Below are positions 44,701-53,463 of a DNA stretch of 64,000 nt, piece by piece (position 1 is the first letter of the stretch; every line of letters begins with the position of its first letter). The DNA lies in NCBI GenBank assembly GCA_023423935.1, contig JAFAEQ010000078.1, positions 124,001-188,000 on the forward strand, given 5' to 3'. The notes beneath the pieces were generated by a model. That model had not been told where the DNA came from, ran no database searches, and saw only the letters and a program-made list of their open reading frames with translations. A program made the translations under genes and the position numbers. Source of the stretch: Pseudomonadota bacterium. GTDB lineage: Bacteria; Pseudomonadota; Gammaproteobacteria; Steroidobacterales; Steroidobacteraceae.

Positions 44701-47472
44701 GGTCGTCGGCTCATCGAACAGAAACAGCGTGCCTTGCCTGGCCGCTTTCCCTGCGCCGCGCGCCGTCTTCTTCTTGGCAACGCCCACCGCCTCTTCACTG
44801 CCGGCGAGATGGCCTGCCAGCTTGAGCCGTTGCGCTTCGCCACCCGACAACGTCGGCACCGGCTGTCCGAGCTTGAGGTAATCGAGTCCGACATCCGCCA
44901 ATGGCTTGAGTCTTTCGAGAACGGCCGGCTGGCTCGCGAAGAACTGCACCGCATCGGCGACCGTCATATCGAGCACATCCGCGATGCTCGGCGCCGACGC
45001 GGAATCGCGCGCCGCAGGCGTGAGCTTCACCTCGAGAATTTCGTCGCGATAACGACGGCCGTCGCAATCCGGACAACGCAGATACACATCCGACAGAAAC
45101 TGCATCTCCACATGCTCGAATCCATTGCCGCCGCACGTCGGACAGCGACCGTTGCCGCTGTTGAAGCTGAACGTACCGATCGTGTAGTTGCGCTCTTTGG
45201 CGAGCGGCTCGGCTGCGAAGAGTTTGCGAATGGCGTCAAACGCGCCCACGTAGCTGGCAGGATTGGAACGTGTGGTGCGACCGATGGGCGATTGATCGAC
45301 CATCACGACATCGCCGATGTGCTCGACGCCTTCGAGACTCGCGAAAGCGCCCGGCGCTTCGGTCGGCTTGCCGAATCGCTTGCGCAGCGCCGGATACAGA
45401 ATGTCCTGGATCAGGGTGGACTTGCCCGACCCCGAAACCCCGGTGACACAGACCAGCCGATGCAAAGGCAATTCGACGTCGACGTTCTTGAGATTGTGTT
45501 CGCTTGCGCCGCGAATCCGGATCATCGCGTTCGCATCGACGCGAGCCATTGCGGGTTGCAGGTCAGGGGCACGGCCCCCGACATCCTTGCGACCAAGCAA
45601 GTAGTCGGCCGTCAAAGATCGCTCCGCTTGATGCAAGCCGCTCGGCGCACCGTAAAACACGATCTCACCACCGCGTGTTCCGGGCCCGGGGCCGATGTCG
45701 AGAATTCGATCTGCGGCCTGCATCACTTGCGGATCGTGCTCGACGACGACGAGCGAGTTACCCGCCTCCTTCAATCGCTGCATCACACCGATCACCCGAC
45801 CCATGTCGCGCGGATGCAGGCCGATGGACGGCTCATCGAGCACGAACAGCGTGTTGACCAGCGAAGTGCCGAGCGCCGTGGTCAGATTGATCCGTTGCAC
45901 CTCACCGCCGGAAAGCGTGCGCGACTGGCGATCGAGCGTGAGATAGCCCAGCCCGACATCCATCAGAAAGCCCAGGCGGCTGCGCACTTCGCGCAGCACC
46001 AGATCGGCAGCCTCATCGAGGGGACCGCTCAGCTCGAGCGAGGAGAAGAACTGCGCGCAGCGATCGATCGGCAGCAGCATCAATTCATGAATGTTCAGGC
46101 CCGCGAGTCGCGACAGCACCTCATCCGACCATTGAACTCCGTTCGGACGGAATCGCTCGTCACGCGCCACATCGCTCGATCCGAGCCGCCACAGCAAGGC
46201 GTCGGTCTTCAAGCGCGCGCCATTGCAGACGGTGCACGGCGTATAGGCACGATACTTCGACAAGAGCACGCGAATGTGCATCTTGTAAGCCTTGGTTTCG
46301 AGCCACTGGAAAAAGCGTCGCACGCCATACCAGACGTTCTTCGACCAATCGCCCTCGCCTTCGAGCACCCACTGCTGCTGTTCGGGTGTGAGATCGGCCC
46401 AAGGCGTGTCGATGGGAATATCGCGCTTGCGTGCGAACTTGATCAGATCGTCCTGACACTCTTTATAGGACTCCGTCTGCCAGGGACGGATCGCGCCTGC
46501 GCGCAGGGTCTTGGACGCATCGGGAACGATGAGCCCGAAGTCGATGCCGATGATGCGACCGAAACCACGACAGCTCTCGCAGGCCCCGAGCGGCGAGTTG
46601 AACGAGAACAAACTCGGGACCGGTTCCTGATAGTGGATATCGCAATCGGCGCAATGCAGGTCTGATGAGAACCTCCAGCTCGATCGCACCGAGCCCGGAT
46701 CGATGGTCTCGCTGCGGGCAGCCGCCGGATCCACGACGTGCACATTCACTCGGCCCTGTCCGACGCGCAGCGCTGCTTCGACCGCTTCGCTCAGACGCGC
46801 ACCGTCATCGGGATCGAAGCGCAGACGATCCTGGATCATCTCCAGAACGATGCCCTCTTTCGCCTTGGCGGTTTTCTTGCCGCGCTTCTTCGCATCCGTT
46901 GCGACAGGTACAGCCGCCACGTGCCGCGCGAACACGCGCGTGTAGCCTTGCTTTTCCAGCAGCGCGAGCACTTCCGCCTCGGCGAAGTTGTGCGGCACCG
47001 GCACCGGAAAGGTCACGAGCAGACGCGCATCGCGATCGTTCAATCGATGGCTCACGGCATCGCACACGGTCTGCGCCGAATCCCGCTTCACGAGCTCACC
47101 GCACTTACGGCAATGCAGATGCGCCGCACGCGAAAACAGCAACTTCAGATGATCGTTCAGCTCCGTCATCGTGCCCACGGTCGAGCGCGAAGTCCGCACG
47201 GGATTGGTCTGATCGATGGCGATGGCGGGCGGAATCCCTTCGATCCGATCGACCTGCGGCTTGTCCATGCGATCCAGAAACTGTCGCGCGTACGGCGAGA
47301 ACGTTTCGACGTAGCGTCGCTGACCTTCCGCATAGAGCGTGTCGAAGACGAGCGAGGATTTTCCCGAGCCCGACACACCGGTCACGACGATCAACTCGTG
47401 CGTGGGCAACTCCACGTCGAGATTCTTGAGATTGTTCTGGCGCGCGCCGTGGATGACGATGGAATGCGACAT
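41794..47472 (-). CDS. uvrA: Double-length UvrA (tandem excinuclease A)
   Basis: A DNA-damage sensing ABC ATPase of about 1,892 residues, twice the normal UvrA (about 940). Four Walker A loops GVSGSGKS lie near residues 32, 675, 1055 and 1568, and four ABC signatures LSGGE(A/V)QR pair with them. Each half has its own zinc modules (CRKCGEL, CADCDIHY, CTVCNGAR; CPTCGGNG, CPDCDGRR in half one; CPTCDV, CPSCGTS, CEGCFGTG, CEACEG, CDSCGG in half two). The join is near residues 1010-1035 (EYVEQAGRWQPAV to NTISIHGAREHNLKN). The ATG at 47472 (MSHSIVIHGARQ) fits the family. It would form an intramolecular pseudo-dimer. No LexA box was recognised upstream. Whether it works in nucleotide excision repair with UvrB is inference. 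Confidence 0.9.
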   Translation of the reverse strand: MSHSIVIHGARQNNLKNLDVELPTHELIVVTGVSGSGKSSLVFDTLYAEGQRRYVETFSPYARQFLDRMDKPQVDRIEGIPPAIAIDQTNPVRTSRSTVGTMTELNDHLKLLFSRAAHLHCRKCGELVKRDSAQTVCDAVSHRLNDRDARLLVTFPVPVPHNFAEAEVLALLEKQGYTRVFARHVAAVPVATDAKKRGKKTAKAKEGIVLEMIQDRLRFDPDDGARLSEAVEAALRVGQGRVNVHVVDPAAARSETIDPGSVRSSWRFSSDLHCADCDIHYQEPVPSLFSFNSPLGACESCRGFGRIIGIDFGLIVPDASKTLRAGAIRPWQTESYKECQDDLIKFARKRDIPIDTPWADLTPEQQQWVLEGEGDWSKNVWYGVRRFFQWLETKAYKMHIRVLLSKYRAYTPCTVCNGARLKTDALLWRLGSSDVARDERFRPNGVQWSDEVLSRLAGLNIHELMLLPIDRCAQFFSSLELSGPLDEAADLVLREVRSRLGFLMDVGLGYLTLDRQSRTLSGGEVQRINLTTALGTSLVNTLFVLDEPSIGLHPRDMGRVIGVMQRLKEAGNSLVVVEHDPQVMQAADRILDIGPGPGTRGGEIVFYGAPSGLHQAERSLTADYLLGRKDVGGRAPDLQPAMARVDANAMIRIRGASEHNLKNVDVELPLHRLVCVTGVSGSGKSTLIQDILYPALRKRFGKPTEAPGAFASLEGVEHIGDVVMVDQSPIGRTTRSNPASYVGAFDAIRKLFAAEPLAKERNYTIGTFSFNSGNGRCPTCGGNGFEHVEMQFLSDVYLRCPDCDGRRYRDEILEVKLTPAARDSASAPSIADVLDMTVADAVQFFASQPAVLERLKPLADVGLDYLKLGQPVPTLSGGEAQRLKLAGHLAGSEEAVGVAKKKTARGAGKAARQGTLFLFDEPTTGLHFDDIAKLLRAFRQLIAAGHSVLVIEHNLDVMAASDWLIDLGPEGGDAGGQIVVTGTPREVMAHETSHTGKAMREYVEQAGRWQPAVAEPQIAQLPVRAARANTISIHGAREHNLKNIDVELPRDRFTVVTGVSGSGKSTLAFDIVFGEGQRRYLESLNAYARQFVQPSSRPDVDAIFGIPPTVAIEQRTSRGGRKSTVATLTEIYHFMRLLYVKLGTQFCPTCDVAIEPQSFDAIAARVLKDFKSCDVTLLAPLVTARKGIYKDLAAWANKKGFAELRVDGEMLSTKKWPRLDRFKEHTIELPVGALTVSARNEAQLRELLTTALEHGKGIVRVLRNEGRSSASTVFSTRRACPSCGTSFAELDPRLFSFNSKLGWCEGCFGTGLAIDGFDAEQSGEEGAWSDIDPHAAEPCEACEGHRLNPVARNVRFRDESIAEATDRSVSDLRRRFSQFKLHGRELEIARDVMTEINSRLTFLEDVGLGYLQLSRSAPTLSGGEAQRIRLAAQLGSNLQGVCYILDEPTIGLHPRDNTVLLDTLERLAEKGNSLLVVEHDEETIRRADYVLDLGPGAGSRGGRVVAAGTAAELERSPQSLTGRFLSRPLQHPLVPHRPVTTKHPSLTVRETSLHNLQKQNVRVPLGRLVVITGVSGSGKSTLARDVLHDNLRAALTDPRKQPQWHGCREIAGWDQLRRILEVDQTPVGKTPRSCPATYIGFWDAIRNVFAETTEARMRGYTPSRFSFNTAGGRCEACEGQGMQKIEMNFLPDVRVLCDSCGGRRFNRETLAVTYKGKSIGDVLMMSVDEAVEFFSTHSRIHHCLRLLQDVGLGYLTLGQQSPTLSGGEAQRIKLVTELSKVRASDKTVSENTGTLYVLDEPTVGLHMADVEKLILVLHRLVDAGSSVVVIEHNLDVMAEADWLIDMGPEGGEGGGRVVAQGSPEEIVRLKSKSHTARILGEFLRERREKLTA

Positions 47473-47683
47473 TGAAGGTACTTTGAGACTGTGGACCGTG
47501 GGCTGTAGGAAAGATGGAAATAGCGCCGTCGCACGGCTGGCCATTTCGCATGAGCCCAGGAAGTCGCGCAGTCTAGACCAACAAAGTTGACAGGTAATGG
47601 CTGATTTAAGCCATCACGAGAATCCGGCCGCGGCCTTCGAAGCCTCCGAGGGTTTCTCCTGCACGTGTCCTACAGCTCGAAAC

Positions 47684-49615
47684 CTAACGCGTCTGCTCAA
47701 TGAGGGGCGGCAGCGGACAATGCAAGGCGGCGCAGACGGCGCGCAGTAGCTCGGCCTCTGGGATAGTCAGTTGCTGATCGTGGGCAATCGTGCGCACCAT
47801 CGCTTCGATCAACTGCTCCTTCGCCACCGGCACGAGCTGATCGAGCCGGCTGAGCGCACGATCGAGCTGTGCCGGCCAGTCCGGGAAGCTCGAGTAGGAA
47901 GGACGTTCACGAGGCAACAGCAGATGCATGCCGGCCTCGTACGCGCGGCGCGCGTCGGCTTCGCTGTGATGACCGTGCTGTGCGAGCACGGCAAACAGGA
48001 TGCTCAACTCACTGCGCACGGACGAAAGCGCCAGCGTCTCGCGTCGACCGCGCGGATCCAGGTCATCGCGCAGATGAACCTGCGCCAACTTGCGCAGAAC
48101 ATAGGCATGCAGCGACAAGGCGCCTTCACGCTGCCACATGCCGTTGAGACACGCCATCAACTTGATGCGCTCATCGCGCGTGAGCTGACGCAGCGCCGGG
48201 AACGCATGCATGAGAACGGGAAGGCGCTGTTCCGAGTGCAGTCGGTCAACTTCTGGCACGAGCGACTGCATGGCCTGCGCCACGTTCTCGCCGAGCTGGC
48301 GCGCGATGAACAGCCGCTGTCGCTCGCGCACGGCGGGCTCGCGATCGAGCGTCAGTGCGAGAAAGAGCGCACGCGCGGAATCGGGATGGCGCCCTGCGAT
48401 GCTGAGCATTTCCGGCAGGCCACGGCGGATCTGCTGGGCACGCTCCATGTGATCCGTGCCGGGATTGCCCACTAGCTGAGCCAGGCCGCCAGCGCCAGTC
48501 GGCAGGGCAATGAGATCTTCCAGGCGCTCTGTACTGCTGCGAGCTGGCGAAGCGATGGAATCGTCTGACTCGCGCTGCGCTTGTTGCAGGCGTGCGCGCG
48601 CGGCGGCGATCTCGCTCTTGTCGAAATGCGGATCGATCGCCTTCAATCGCGCCTCCAGCGAGGGATGAGTTGCGAACATGCGCGACAGGCCGGGCGCAAA
48701 CAGCATGTGCGCCACTTCTTCCACGTCGGCACTGCCAATTCGCGATCCGTGATCGGACGCTGCGATCTTCACCAAAGCGCCGCGCAAGCCGGTGGGATCG
48801 CGGGTGAATTGCACGGCGGACGCGTCGGCCAGCGATTCGCGGGAACGGGACACCGCCGCCTGAATCAGGCGACCGAAGAACAGTCCCACATAGCCGACGA
48901 TGAGCACCGCAAGTGCCGCCACCATGATCACGCCGACGCCACCGCCTCCTTTCTTATTGCTGCGACCGCGCGGAGCAAATCGCAGCACGGTGCGAGCAAG
49001 GACCGCGATGGCAAGCAGGCCGAACAGCAGACCCATCAGTCTGATGTTCAAGCGCATATCGCCGTTGCGGATGTGACTGAACTCGTGGGCGATGACCCCC
49101 TGCAGTTCCGCGCGATTCAATGAATTCAGCGTACCGCGCGTCACTGCGATCGCCGCATTGGCGGGATTGTGACCCGCTGCAAATGCGTTGATGCCGGCTT
49201 CGTGCTCGAGCAGATACACCTCGGGCATCGGCACACCAGAAGCGATCGACATCTCTTCCACCACGTTCAGCAACCGCTTCTGCAGAGGATCGGTCGTATC
49301 AGCCGAGACACGCACGCCGCCGAGCGAGCGCGCCACGACGCCGCCACCACCGCTCAACATCGCCGTCTTGTAGAGACTCGCAATCCCGATAAAGCCCAGC
49401 ACGCTCACAGTCGTGAACACCACCGCGCTCCTGTGCGTGCTGAGCCACTGGATAGAGGGCAGCGTCAATCCCTCAGAGTGTGGCTGCAGCGAGGCAAACA
49501 CGGTGAACAACACCGCATCCACCGCGAGGGTCACTGCCAGTACGGCGACGATGAAGAGCCAGACCAAACGTCGCGACAGCCGCCGAGCTTCACTCTGGTG
49601 CTGGAAGAAATTCAT
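47684..49615 (-). CDS. M48 family membrane metalloprotease with C-terminal extension
   Basis: HtpX-like inner-membrane zinc protease of 643 residues. Two N-terminal membrane helices (LVWLFIVAVLAVTLAVDAVLF; SAVVFTTVSVLGFIGIASLY), then EVYLLEHEAGINAFAAGHNP and the zinc motif HEFSH in GVIAHEFSHIRNGD, two more helices (LLFGLLAIAVLARTVLRF; GVIMVAALAVLIVGYVGLFF) and the ESLADASAV block with the third ligand Glu. Residues about 345-643 are a helical cytoplasmic extension absent from E. coli HtpX (293 residues), of unknown role. It follows lemA by 119 bp on the same strand, a recurrent pairing. Confidence 0.9.
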   Translation of the reverse strand: MNFFQHQSEARRLSRRLVWLFIVAVLAVTLAVDAVLFTVFASLQPHSEGLTLPSIQWLSTHRSAVVFTTVSVLGFIGIASLYKTAMLSGGGGVVARSLGGVRVSADTTDPLQKRLLNVVEEMSIASGVPMPEVYLLEHEAGINAFAAGHNPANAAIAVTRGTLNSLNRAELQGVIAHEFSHIRNGDMRLNIRLMGLLFGLLAIAVLARTVLRFAPRGRSNKKGGGGVGVIMVAALAVLIVGYVGLFFGRLIQAAVSRSRESLADASAVQFTRDPTGLRGALVKIAASDHGSRIGSADVEEVAHMLFAPGLSRMFATHPSLEARLKAIDPHFDKSEIAAARARLQQAQRESDDSIASPARSSTERLEDLIALPTGAGGLAQLVGNPGTDHMERAQQIRRGLPEMLSIAGRHPDSARALFLALTLDREPAVRERQRLFIARQLGENVAQAMQSLVPEVDRLHSEQRLPVLMHAFPALRQLTRDERIKLMACLNGMWQREGALSLHAYVLRKLAQVHLRDDLDPRGRRETLALSSVRSELSILFAVLAQHGHHSEADARRAYEAGMHLLLPRERPSYSSFPDWPAQLDRALSRLDQLVPVAKEQLIEAMVRTIAHDQQLTIPEAELLRAVCAALHCPLPPLIEQTR

Positions 49616-49734
49616 GACGCGTGGATGCGCGAGGAAGGCTCCGGAACAAAGGCCTCACGCGCCAGCCAGAACAGGTGCTGCGCTCTCATCGCGACAAATG
49701 GCTTGCTGCGCCGTCGGAGCCTAAAACCTGGCAC

Positions 49735-50319
49735 TCAGGTAAAGCTCACCTTCGGAGCCACGCGCTTCTCGGGCGACTCGATCTCGAGCAGCTGCGCCGG
49801 CCAGAACGCGAACATGCCCGCGACAATTGAATTCGGGAATGTTTCGCGCGTGTTGTTGTAGTTCATCACCGCATCATTGAACGCCTGGCGAGCGAACGCG
49901 ACCTTGTTCTCTGTCGAGGTCAGCTCCTCCGACAGCTGCATCATGTTCTGATTGGCTTTCAGATCCGGATAGGCTTCGGCGAGCGCAAAGAGACGGCCCA
50001 GTGCGCCGCTGAGCGCGTTCTCAGCACCCGCGAGCTGCTGAACGGCCGCAGGATCGCCGGGATTGGACGACGCACCGCGCAGACCGCTGACCGCGGCATT
50101 GCGAGCCGTGATCACAGCCTCGAGCGTCTCGCGCTCGTGCTTCATGTAGCCCTTTGCGGTTTCGACCAGATTCGGAATCAGGTCGTAGCGACGCGTGAGC
50201 TGGACGTCGATCTGTGCAAACGCATTCTTGTAAGCGTTGCGTGAGGCCACCAGCCGGTTATAGATCGAGATGAAGAACAGGAGCACCACGGCTACGACGA
50301 TCAGAATCACCCAGCCCAT
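49735..50319 (-). CDS. LemA family protein
   Basis: A 194-residue membrane-anchored helical protein: one N-terminal helix (VILIVVAVVLLFFISIYNRLV), then the LemA core with AYKNAFAQIDVQLTRRYDLIPNLVETAKGYMKHE and the C-terminal AFNDAVMNYNNTRETFPNSIVAGMF. The function of LemA proteins is unsettled, though they often accompany M48 proteases, as here. A strong GGGAGG precedes the ATG at 50319. It is the first gene of the lemA-M48 pair. Confidence 0.92.
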   Translation of the reverse strand: MGWVILIVVAVVLLFFISIYNRLVASRNAYKNAFAQIDVQLTRRYDLIPNLVETAKGYMKHERETLEAVITARNAAVSGLRGASSNPGDPAAVQQLAGAENALSGALGRLFALAEAYPDLKANQNMMQLSEELTSTENKVAFARQAFNDAVMNYNNTRETFPNSIVAGMFAFWPAQLLEIESPEKRVAPKVSFT

Positions 50320-50571
50320 GTCGAACCTCCCGTTGAGTGGTCCCGCAAGGATACCGGAGTTGTGCTCGCGGCCAACCCGTCACCGGCGAATCGCCCTGCG
50401 ATGCCGGCTAGCCGTCGGAAAGCTCCCGTGTTTGGGCGCGGCGGCTGGCAAGTCTCTGAAGTGCCAGCGGTGCGAAGCAGCAGACACTGCACCGGTCACC
50501 ATGACATCGGCGCGTCTTCGTGCGATCTCATAGAGGCCTGCAACGAGCGAATGCAGGCAAGCATCGAGCCC

Positions 50572-50820
50572 TCAGGCTTTGATCGGGGCCACCAGATCGA
50601 GCAAGCGGCTGAGCAGTGAAGGCTTCAGACCTTCAACATCCAGCGTGTCACGTTGCATCGGAATATCGCCGAGGTGCAGCTTGAACTCATCGTCGACTTC
50701 CGAAGACACGAACGCATACATCGGCGCAGATTTCGCGGCCGCACGCGGCGCTGGGCTCTGCGAACGTCCGGCGGGGATTGAGTGACGCGCTTGCGGATTG
50801 GCAGAACTCGCTGAAGTCAT
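50572..50820 (-). CDS. Small soluble protein, unknown
   Basis: An 82-residue protein with a GGAG Shine-Dalgarno sequence 8-9 nt before the ATG at 50820. The first 33 residues are low-complexity (Ser/Ala/Pro/Arg) and the last 49 look folded and conserved in style (MYAFVSSEVDDEFKLHLGDIP ... GLKPSLLSRLLDLVAPIKA). No signal peptide or membrane segment. I recognise no family. Confidence 0.5.
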   Translation of the reverse strand: MTSASSANPQARHSIPAGRSQSPAPRAAAKSAPMYAFVSSEVDDEFKLHLGDIPMQRDTLDVEGLKPSLLSRLLDLVAPIKA

Positions 50821-51051
50821 CGACGACTCTCCATGGTCTTGGGGAGAAGGCAGCCTAGAGCAATCGCAAGTCGCGCCGCGTGAGCTGAGTCACGGTCACA
50901 CCGCGACTGTTTACGACTGGTGGGGTGATATGCACACTTCATTGCGAGCCGGGCATTAATCACGCCTCCGCTAACCACCGCGAGAGCGTCGCGATCGGCT
51001 TATGTTCAGCGCATGTCGCGGTATTGAGACCGTCGCAGATTTCGAGAACCC

Positions 51052-51528
51052 ATGACAACCAGTCTCCGCACGATCCGTTATGCGTTGCTCGTCGCGTTGC
51101 TCGCCATTGCAACTGCGAGCTGCTCGAAGCGCTCTGCTCCCGTCGTCGAAGAACCGTGGGTCACGGACGGCGAATCGATTCGGGGCGAGGCCAATGCAGC
51201 AGGCATCGCGACGTCCTACGTCGCCTACTTCAAGGACCAGCAACTCGAGCGAATCATCGAGACACGAACGTCCGCGAAGAATGCTCGTGCAGAGTACGTG
51301 TTCACTGGCGCGCGGCTGACGAAGTTCAAAGGCCAGGCGGTCGGGCGTGAAGCGCAGCTGGAGATCGAGCTCGATATGAAAGGCGCCGTCACGCGGGCCC
51401 TCAACGCAACACCGGAAGACATCGCGGCCGTGCGCAATCGCGCGCAACTGTTGCGCAGCCTTGCGCTGTCACGTCGTGCGACGACGTCCCACACCGAATC
51501 GCCATCCAGCGCACCCGCCAGTCATTGA
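51052..51528 (+). CDS. Putative lipoprotein, unknown
   Basis: A 158-residue exported protein with signal TIRYALLVALLAIATASC and lipidated Cys at about residue 24. The mature region is alpha/beta with an internal pattern EYVFTGARLTKFKGQAVGREAQLEIELDMKGAV, resembling a small beta-sheet domain; the C-terminus is Ser/Ala-rich. Function unknown. It is divergent from the small soluble protein gene across 231 bp. Confidence 0.72.
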   Translation: MTTSLRTIRYALLVALLAIATASCSKRSAPVVEEPWVTDGESIRGEANAAGIATSYVAYFKDQQLERIIETRTSAKNARAEYVFTGARLTKFKGQAVGREAQLEIELDMKGAVTRALNATPEDIAAVRNRAQLLRSLALSRRATTSHTESPSSAPASH

Positions 51529-51710
51529 ACGCAGCCTTTTGCTGACGTCGGGCCGCAGGATTCAGGAACCGTCCCGACGCAGAGGACGTTCGAACTGCGA
51601 GTGCTCGCCGGTGCTGCCGGACGCTGCACGAGCCGGTGCGTACGCGATGCGGAGCTCATCGGCGGCGGCGTGCACTTCCGTATCAGTCGCTTTGAATCCG
51701 GAGGCCCGCC

Positions 51711-51980
51711 ATGAACCACCCGATGCTCGCACTTCTCGCGACCGCTGCCATCGCAGCGCTGCTGTCCGCTGCAACGCTGGCCGCCGATACTCCCAAACAG
51801 ACTGCCGCCACGTTCGACTCGCTGGACAAGAATGCGGATCAGCAGATCAGCAGGTCCGAAGCGAGCGCAGACAAAGCCGTGGCGGATGCGTTTGCTTCGC
51901 TGGACACGAACGGCGATGGCTATCTCAGCAAGTCCGAGTTCATGGCCAAATCGCGCGATGAGAACCAGGATTCCACCTGA
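51711..51980 (+). CDS. Exported EF-hand protein
   Basis: An 89-residue protein: signal peptide (LLATAAIAALLSAATLAA), then two EF-hand loops, DKNADQQISRSE and DTNGDGYLSKSE, each with acidic residues at positions 1, 3, 5 and 12 or near equivalents. The second is canonical; the first has Asp-Gln at positions 5-6, where Gly is usual, and may bind calcium weakly. GGAGG precedes the ATG. A strong terminator follows 23 bp after the stop, so it is likely a single-gene unit. Periplasmic calcium binding is inferred. Confidence 0.82.
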   Translation: MNHPMLALLATAAIAALLSAATLAADTPKQTAATFDSLDKNADQQISRSEASADKAVADAFASLDTNGDGYLSKSEFMAKSRDENQDST

Positions 51981-52003
51981 TTTCGCGATGATCGATAAGC
52001 TGC

Positions 52004-52039
52004 AAGCCCCGCGGCAGCCGGCTGCTTCGGGGCTTTTTT
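52004..52039 (+). terminator. Terminator after the EF-hand gene
   Basis: AAGCCCCG, a 14-nt centre that can itself pair (GCAGCCGGCTGC), CGGGGCTT, then six T in total. A textbook intrinsic terminator. Confidence 0.9.
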
Positions 52040-52163
52040 GTGGGCGCTTGCATCCCGGCACTCATAGGAGGGAATCTTCGCAGGATTGATCTGGAACCTT
52101 TCGCCATCATCAATCGCTTGCGTAACAGTTCATCGACCCCACGCGGTCGCCTGCGGAGTTCAC

Positions 52164-52469
52164 ATGCCTGTCCCCTGGTTGCAAATCGTTCAGCTCGTGC
52201 CGTCCATTCTCGATGTTTCGCGCGAGCTGCTACGCAAGCAGCGCAACCTGCCGCCACCGGTGACGCTCGATGCAAGCGAGGATGAACTGGTGCTGCGGGT
52301 CGCGCAGCTCGAGGAGAACGAGCGACGTCAGGCGGAGCTGATCAATCAGATGGCAGAGCAGATCGCCCAGCTCTCCCGGGCGGGTGCGACGCTGTATCGA
52401 CGGACGATCTGGCTCACCGCGGCACTCGGCATTGCGATCGTTCTTGCAGTGATCGGCATCGCGCGCTGA
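52164..52469 (+). CDS. Small coiled-coil tail-anchored membrane protein
   Basis: A 101-residue protein starting at ATG 52164 with GGAG 6 nt upstream. A central coiled-coil (LVLRVAQLEENERRQAELINQMAEQIAQL, about 38-66) is followed by a single C-terminal membrane helix (IWLTAALGIAIVLAVIGIA), so it should be tail-anchored in the inner membrane with the coil in the cytoplasm. Unknown function. It converges on the M48 lipoprotein gene. Confidence 0.7.
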   Translation: MPVPWLQIVQLVPSILDVSRELLRKQRNLPPPVTLDASEDELVLRVAQLEENERRQAELINQMAEQIAQLSRAGATLYRRTIWLTAALGIAIVLAVIGIAR

Positions 52470-52508
52470 ACGCGCGTACGAGCTCATTGCTGCTTCCGCA
52501 AACAAGGC

Positions 52509-53318
52509 TCATTGCTGCTTCGTGTTCTGATAGAAGCCGATCACTTTCGGCACGTTGGCCTGCAGATCGCGGATGCGCGACTCGCTCGAGGGATGGGTGC
52601 TGAAAAATTCAGCCCGGCTGCCGCCCAGCTTGTCCATCTTCTGCCACAAACTCACGGCCGCATTGGGGTCGTACCCTGCGCGGGCCATGAGCTCGAGACC
52701 GATACGATCCGCCTCGGCTTCTTGTGCACGACTGTGCGGCAACGTGAACGTCACGGCCGCAACCTGATTGGCGAGCTGCATGGTCGTATCGCCTGCCCCC
52801 GTGGCAATGGCGATTCCGGCGAGCGCGAGCTGCTGCGCATATTCCTGTGACATGCGCTCGCGCGAATGCTCGCGCAATGCGTGGGCAATCTCGTGACCGA
52901 TGACTGCAGCCAGCTCATCGTCGGTCGCATTGAGCTGATCGATGAGCCCCGTGTAGACCATGATCTTGCCGCCGGGCATGCAGTAGGCATTTACATCGTC
53001 CGTGGTCTGCACATTCACTTCCCAATTCCAGCCGCCGGCATCGGGACGAAATACGGTCGTTTGCGGAATGAGCCGGCGTGCGATCGCCTGCACCCGGTCG
53101 TAGGTCGCCTTGTTCTGATTCAGCGCGTTCTGCTTGCGGGCCTTGCCGAGTTCTTCCTGATAGGCCACTTCCGCACCCTTCTCCACATCCGCTTCGGAGA
53201 CGATCATGTGCTGCTTGCGTTCCACGCCCACCGCACCCGGCTGAGTGGTTTGCACGGTCTGGCAGCCCGCCGCTACGAGGGCGACGGCCAGGATCAGGTA
53301 TCGATGTAATTTGCGCAT
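52509..53318 (-). CDS. M48 family periplasmic metalloprotease lipoprotein (YcaL/LoiP-like)
   Basis: A 269-residue lipoprotein protease: signal YLILAVALVAAGC with lipidated Cys, zinc motif HEIAH in AAVIGHEIAHALREHSRERM, and the third ligand Glu in SRAQEAEADRIGLELMARAGYDP, with the substrate block YCMPGGKIMVYTGLI upstream. This is the E. coli YcaL/LoiP arrangement, linked to quality control of outer-membrane proteins. It is shorter than BepA because the TPR domain is absent. ATG 53318 gives a normal lipoprotein signal; upstream in-frame ATGs do not. Confidence 0.88.
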   Translation of the reverse strand: MRKLHRYLILAVALVAAGCQTVQTTQPGAVGVERKQHMIVSEADVEKGAEVAYQEELGKARKQNALNQNKATYDRVQAIARRLIPQTTVFRPDAGGWNWEVNVQTTDDVNAYCMPGGKIMVYTGLIDQLNATDDELAAVIGHEIAHALREHSRERMSQEYAQQLALAGIAIATGAGDTTMQLANQVAAVTFTLPHSRAQEAEADRIGLELMARAGYDPNAAVSLWQKMDKLGGSRAEFFSTHPSSESRIRDLQANVPKVIGFYQNTKQQ

Positions 53319-53463
53319 GGAGGGCTTGCCCACATCCCGGGAAAATGAGCGGTCGAGGATTCCTGCAGACATCCAGTTCATCGGGCGCTGCACTCGACCG
53401 CGCATATGACGCTCTCAGAAACGCTTCGTCATCCGCACGGTTCCTGGCCCTTCGACGCCCCGA

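Noticed and set aside
47473..47683. Searched for a LexA box (CTGT-N8-ACAG) upstream of uvrA.
   Set aside because: Only a half-site-like CTGTCA (minus strand) was seen; SOS control cannot be claimed.
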